This document shows positions 6,905 through 9,175 of a stretch of DNA of 9,175 nucleotides, piece by piece. Below the pieces are notes generated by a model. It was given only the letters and a program-made list of their open reading frames with translations, did not search any database and was not told the DNA's origin. Made by a program: the position numbers and the translations under genes. The first letter of the stretch is position 1. Each line of letters begins with the position of its first letter. The stretch comes from Candidatus Borrarchaeota archaeon. Lineage in GTDB: Archaea > Asgardarchaeota > Sifarchaeia > Borrarchaeales > Borrarchaeaceae. The DNA is taken from contig JAEORY010000129.1 in NCBI GenBank assembly GCA_016840645.1, positions 1 through 9,175 of the forward strand, written 5' to 3'.

Positions 6905-6938
6905 GATCTACCGGGAGCAACAGTGTTTCCGGTGGATC
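6905..6938. other. Strong hairpin between two convergent genes
   Basis: GATC (6905-6908) to A6919 pairs with T6924 to GATC (6935-6938), giving about 15 bp with three G-T pairs and a 4-base loop. It fills the gap between the regulator stop (6861) and the integrase stop (6947). No T-run follows on either strand, so it is not a textbook intrinsic terminator; it could protect 3' ends of both messages or work with another factor. Confidence 0.6.
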
Positions 6939-6946
6939 AAATGAAA

Positions 6947-8140
6947 CTAAATATCAAGTATTTTACCCTGTTCCCTGATGTGATCCTGCGAAATAGCTAT
7001 GTATGGTCTCATGGATCGATAGTCATTATGCCCGGACATGATCATGACATCCTGCACAGGGACACCCTTGGTCAGAGCGTAAGTGATAAATGTTTGCCGG
7101 GCAGTGTGCGTTGTCACAATCTCGTGAAAGTGCTTGCTGATCATCTCCCGCTTCCCACCTACATACGATTCCACCGTTACGTAGCGATCAATGTCCAGGT
7201 GAGTAAACAACTCTTTCAGGTAAACATTGTACCTCGGGTTGGACATCTTTGGCGTATCGTATCCGTATTTCACCAGTATTTTGTTGGCAGCGTCAAGGAG
7301 CGGCACCATAGCTTTAGAGTCGCTCTTCAGCTGCGTGTAGTTGATCAGCCCGTCCTTTACCCAGGAACGCTTGAAGAGCTGACTATCCGAATACCTCATG
7401 CCCGTACAGGCGCAGAAGACGAACAGGTCTCTTGTCTTTTCCAGGTACCCACCAAGTTCAGCATCGATGACATACTTGAGTTCTTCAGGAGTTAAGGGAT
7501 TGGGATTGTCCGGAAAGCGGGGTGAGAATTTCATGAAAGATCGGTCCAACTGAGGCATTGTCCACTTATAGATCCCTCTCAAATACTTGATGTACTTATC
7601 CACGGTTGAATCCTTGTACTTCTCGACAAGGATCATGTACTGCTTAAAACGTCCGAACATTACCTGGTCAAAAGTATTGAAGTCCATAGTGTACTTGTCG
7701 AAATGCTCAAACCGGCGAAGGAGATCCATTAGCTGTATGTAATTCATGTATGTCCGGAGGCGGATATCAGAGTCCTTTGCCTTCATAAACTCATCGAACT
7801 TATCCCAGAATTTCGGACCTCTGTTCTGGGGTGCCTGAACCTCTTCTTTCTCCTTCTCTTTCAAAAGAAGAAGCTTATTATACTCCTGACGAACCATATG
7901 GCAGGTGGGCTCAAAACCAGCAGTACGTACTCGATGCGACGCGGTGAGCATATCATTCATGATGTCATCGGTAGCCGTTTTTGCTGCTTTAAAATCGGGG
8001 TGTTCCTGGTTCCATGACTTGGTCCTGGGATTATAAAGATTCTCCGTACTGTAGCGTGTGGAAATCTCAAATCGTTGTTGCTGGTGGGTGTACTTGACAT
8101 AGATGAAGTCCCTCCATGCCATGATTCCGAACTTTGCCAT
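6947..8140 (-). CDS. Tyrosine recombinase / integrase
   Basis: A complete 397-residue integrase of the Bacteroidota type. The N-terminal part (1-100) holds the arm-binding region; residues 110-200 form the core-binding (SAM-like) domain, and the catalytic domain begins near 215 (NPLTPEELKYV). The catalytic residues are visible: R249 in ACTGMRYSD, K272 or K276 in TQLKSDSKAMVP, H345 and R348 in HTARQTF, H371 in MSGHNDY, and nucleophile Y380 in SMRPYI. All are intact, so the enzyme should be active. The start is ATG at 8140. It is transcribed away from the tRNA-Glu fragment 150 bp to its right, which is the expected target. Direct repeats TTTGTACAC in front of it may be binding sites for the integrase or a repressor. 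It cuts and rejoins DNA at the attachment sites, acting in the cytoplasm on the chromosome. Confidence 0.95.
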   Translation of the reverse strand: MAKFGIMAWRDFIYVKYTHQQQRFEISTRYSTENLYNPRTKSWNQEHPDFKAAKTATDDIMNDMLTASHRVRTAGFEPTCHMVRQEYNKLLLLKEKEKEEVQAPQNRGPKFWDKFDEFMKAKDSDIRLRTYMNYIQLMDLLRRFEHFDKYTMDFNTFDQVMFGRFKQYMILVEKYKDSTVDKYIKYLRGIYKWTMPQLDRSFMKFSPRFPDNPNPLTPEELKYVIDAELGGYLEKTRDLFVFCACTGMRYSDSQLFKRSWVKDGLINYTQLKSDSKAMVPLLDAANKILVKYGYDTPKMSNPRYNVYLKELFTHLDIDRYVTVESYVGGKREMISKHFHEIVTTHTARQTFITYALTKGVPVQDVMIMSGHNDYRSMRPYIAISQDHIREQGKILDI

Positions 8141-8174
8141 TCTATTCTTTTAAACTACACCAGAAAGATATATA

Positions 8175-8195
8175 TTTGTACACTTGTTTGTACAC
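8175..8195. promoter_or_regulatory. Direct repeat TTTGTACAC x2 upstream of the integrase gene
   Basis: TTTGTACAC occurs at 8175-8183 and 8187-8195, 12 bp apart, 35-55 bp before the integrase start. Each contains the palindrome TGTACA. They could be operators or arm-type sites of the integrase. A TATATTTG box at 8171-8178 fits the Bacteroidota -7 consensus on the plus strand but points toward the tRNA fragment; no good -33 box goes with it. Confidence 0.5.
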
Positions 8196-8288
8196 GTTTT
8201 TTGACGAAATTTACTTAATATATGCTTAACACCCAGGTAGCAATAAAAAGATATCCTTCTGTATGCCCCGCTTTTAGATAGCTATAGA

Positions 8289-8339
8289 GGACGCCAGGTT
8301 TTCATCCTGGTAACAGGGGTTCGATTCCCCTACGGACTG
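8289..8339 (+). tRNA. tRNA-Glu(UUC) 3' fragment, attachment site at the element end
   Basis: The anticodon arm is intact: stem CCAGG (8294-8298) with CCTGG (8306-8310) and loop TTTTCAT, anticodon TTC at 8301-8303, reading Glu codons. The T-arm AGGGG/CCCCT (8315-8319, 8327-8331) with TTCGATT loop and the 3' acceptor strand ACGGACT (8332-8338) follow. The 5' acceptor strand expected (A/GGTCCGT) is not present upstream; bases 8262-8288 do not form an acceptor or D-arm, so this is not a functional gene. This is the scar left at one end when an integrase recombines inside a tRNA gene. The match begins near the D-arm/anticodon-stem junction, so crossover probably lies in or before the anticodon arm. 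No CCA is encoded, as is common here. Confidence 0.85.
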
Positions 8340-8353
8340 CAAATATCAACTTT

Positions 8354-8385
8354 AAACCCTCTGATAATCAGAGGGTTTTGTTTTT
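8354..8385 (+). terminator. Intrinsic terminator downstream of the tRNA-Glu fragment
   Basis: AAACCCTCTGA (8354-8364) pairs perfectly with TCAGAGGGTTT (8368-8378) around TAA, an 11-bp stem, followed by TTTTGTTTTT. It lies 14 bp past the tRNA end and is most simply the original terminator of the tRNA-Glu transcript, which supports that DNA right of 8340 is the flank of the insertion rather than the element. Confidence 0.85.
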
Positions 8386-8409
8386 ATGCACACCTTGAAT
8401 GCACACCTT
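8386..8409. repeat. 11-bp direct repeat ATGCACACCTT x2
   Basis: ATGCACACCTT is present exactly at 8386-8396 and 8399-8409, separated by two bases. Its place right after the tRNA terminator suggests a recombinase or accessory-protein site; it does not match the TTTGTACAC repeats of the integrase gene, so it may belong to a different element that used the same tRNA. Confidence 0.6.
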
Positions 8410-8660
8410 TTTCCGTGTCGTTTTTATTTTCTGTTGATATCCCCTGAAAATGAGTGATTTCCTTGGTATGTGGACACACGAAGTCTTTTATCCCCCATCC
8501 ACCCAAGCCAGCGTAATTGTTGATGGACAAGTTTAAAAAATTGATATTTAGCAACATAGACGCATTATTGAAAATAGCAACAATTTAACCAAGAGATATT
8601 CATACAAGTTCAATTAACGAAATGAATATTGTAGCCGTAAGCATCAGCATTTGTTCCCCC

Positions 8661-8700
8661 ACCTATTCATAGGTAATCCAGCATACCACCATGGCTGGAT
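8661..8700. other. Two adjacent perfect hairpins
   Basis: ACCTA/TAGGT with loop TTCA (8661-8674) is followed one base later by ATCCAGC/GCTGGAT (8676-8682, 8694-8700) with an 11-base loop, then GTTTTAAC. The tandem arrangement could be part of a structured RNA or a weak terminator. No known RNA family is recognised. Confidence 0.45.
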
Positions 8701-8852
8701 GTTTTAACAGCGATTATCATTGACTAATGTGGTCGGGAGTTGGTGTATCTTCGATTACCAGAGCACCCACTGCGGTTGTTAACGCCAATAATTACCGTCC
8801 TCTGCTTACTAATAACCAATAATAAAATGTGTTTATTCTCCTTGTTGTTAAT

Positions 8853-8875
8853 GCAGGGTTGGAGTTGAACTCTGC
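8853..8875. other. Hairpin of 8 bp
   Basis: GCAGGGTT (8853-8860) pairs with AACTCTGC (8868-8875) with one G-T pair and a 7-base loop. No T-run follows. It may belong to the same structured region as the hairpins at 8661-8700. Confidence 0.35.
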
Positions 8876-9018
8876 GTCATTTCACCGTGGCTATTAACCA
8901 CTATGTATCAGACTTGACTTTGACAGGGATTCCAATAAGGTTTCGGGGAATATGCCATCGTTCGAAGAAAGCCAACCCTTTGGATTTGGGCTGAAAAGAA
9001 CCTAAAAACGATTTAGCG

Positions 9019-9103
9019 ACAAGGCTAAATTTTCACAGTGATTGTCTTTTACAGTGGAGAATCTTTACAGTGTGGGTCTACTACAATCTTTCTTCTTACA
9101 ATG
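9019..9103. repeat. Six degenerate units of about 16 bp with the core ACA(G/A)TG
   Basis: Units begin at 9019, 9035, 9051, 9067, 9083 and 9098 with ACAAGG, ACAGTG, ACAGTG, ACAGTG, ACAATC and ACAATG; the spacing is 16, 16, 16, 16 and 15 bp. The rest of each unit is T-rich but not conserved. The period is not a multiple of three, so it is not a coding repeat, and the units are too short and unlike for a CRISPR array. The regular spacing near 1.5 helical turns suggests binding sites or decayed iterons. Confidence 0.5.
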
Positions 9104-9175
9104 GGACGCTGCACCTACTCACCATTCTCGAACGAATTTGCTTTATGCACACAGCATCACAAAAATAACATGAAT

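Larger units (their letters stand above)
1..8340. mobile_element. Right-hand part of an integrative element inserted in tRNA-Glu (left end outside window)
   Basis: A complete tyrosine recombinase gene (6947-8140) lies about 150 bp from a tRNA-Glu 3' fragment whose 5' half is missing (8289-8339). This is the standard layout of one end of an element integrated into a tRNA gene. To its left is a block of genes typical of Bacteroidota accessory DNA (P-loop ATPase, DUF3871, DUF6876, Lrp-like regulator). No second copy of the tRNA fragment is visible in the window, so the left boundary is not set; the nuclease-like and lipoprotein genes at the left are assigned to the element only by inference. No structural phage, relaxase or replication gene is visible. 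Confidence 0.7.
8410..9169. other. About 760 bp without a convincing gene, rich in local hairpins
   Basis: The longest small frame I noted is 8450-8536 on the plus strand (28 codons, MSDFLGMWTHEVFYPPSTQA), with no recognisable motif. The stretch contains the hairpins at 8661-8700 and 8853-8875 and the repeat at 9019-9103, listed separately. An ATG at 9170 close to the window end could start a gene to the right, in which case part of this stretch would be its leader. No rRNA, complete tRNA or CRISPR pattern is seen. Confidence 0.45.

Noticed and set aside
6923..7495. Plus-strand frame of 190 codons
   Set aside because: It lies entirely opposite the well-supported integrase gene and has no family features; it is a shadow frame.
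8262..8339. Complete functional tRNA-Glu
   Set aside because: The bases upstream of 8289 cannot pair with the 3' acceptor strand ACGGACT and form no D-arm.
9019..9103. CRISPR array
   Set aside because: Units are about 16 bp with only a 6-bp imperfect core, and there are no distinct spacers and no cas genes.

Overview
The window looks like an accessory region of a Bacteroidota chromosome, specifically the right-hand part of a small integrative element. The evidence is the protein families (DUF3871, DUF6876, a Bacteroides-type tyrosine recombinase, a phage/element-type P-loop ATPase), A-rich start contexts with hardly any Shine-Dalgarno sequences, and a tRNA-Glu fragment of the Bacteroidota type. 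No capsid, portal, relaxase, conjugation or replication-initiation gene is visible, so the element class cannot be named; a degenerate prophage, a satellite-like element or a mobilizable island all fit.

Layout. (1) 3-764: 3' part of a CoiA-like nuclease-family gene that starts upstream of the window, followed by an intrinsic terminator. (2) 798-1291: a gap of about 490 bp with no convincing gene. (3) 1292-2884: an AT-rich gene for a lipoprotein built of HEAT-like helical repeats; this and the nuclease-like gene look like cargo. (4) 2885-3392: a gap with two inverted repeats and one possible 56-residue gene. (5) 3393-6287: a rightward core block of a small unknown protein, a terminator-like hairpin, a Walker-type ATPase, a DUF3871 protein, a DUF6876 protein and an 85-residue unknown; the last four are tightly packed and probably co-transcribed. 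(6) 6370-6861: an Lrp/AsnC-type regulator. (7) 6947-8140, minus strand: a complete tyrosine integrase, convergent with the regulator and separated from it by a strong hairpin. (8) 8289-8339: the 3' portion of tRNA-Glu(UUC) without its 5' half, the expected scar at one end of an element integrated in a tRNA gene, followed by a probable native tRNA terminator. (9) 8386-9175: apparently non-coding DNA with an 11-bp direct duplication, several local hairpins and a six-unit repeat of about 16 bp period.

How the parts may work together (inference): the integrase recombines within tRNA-Glu; the Lrp-like protein could control the element; the ATPase with DUF3871 and DUF6876 is a conserved-looking core of unknown function, perhaps in DNA recombination or replication of the element. 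The intact tRNA-Glu and the left end of the element would lie upstream of this window. All family names come from recall of sequence patterns, not from a search.
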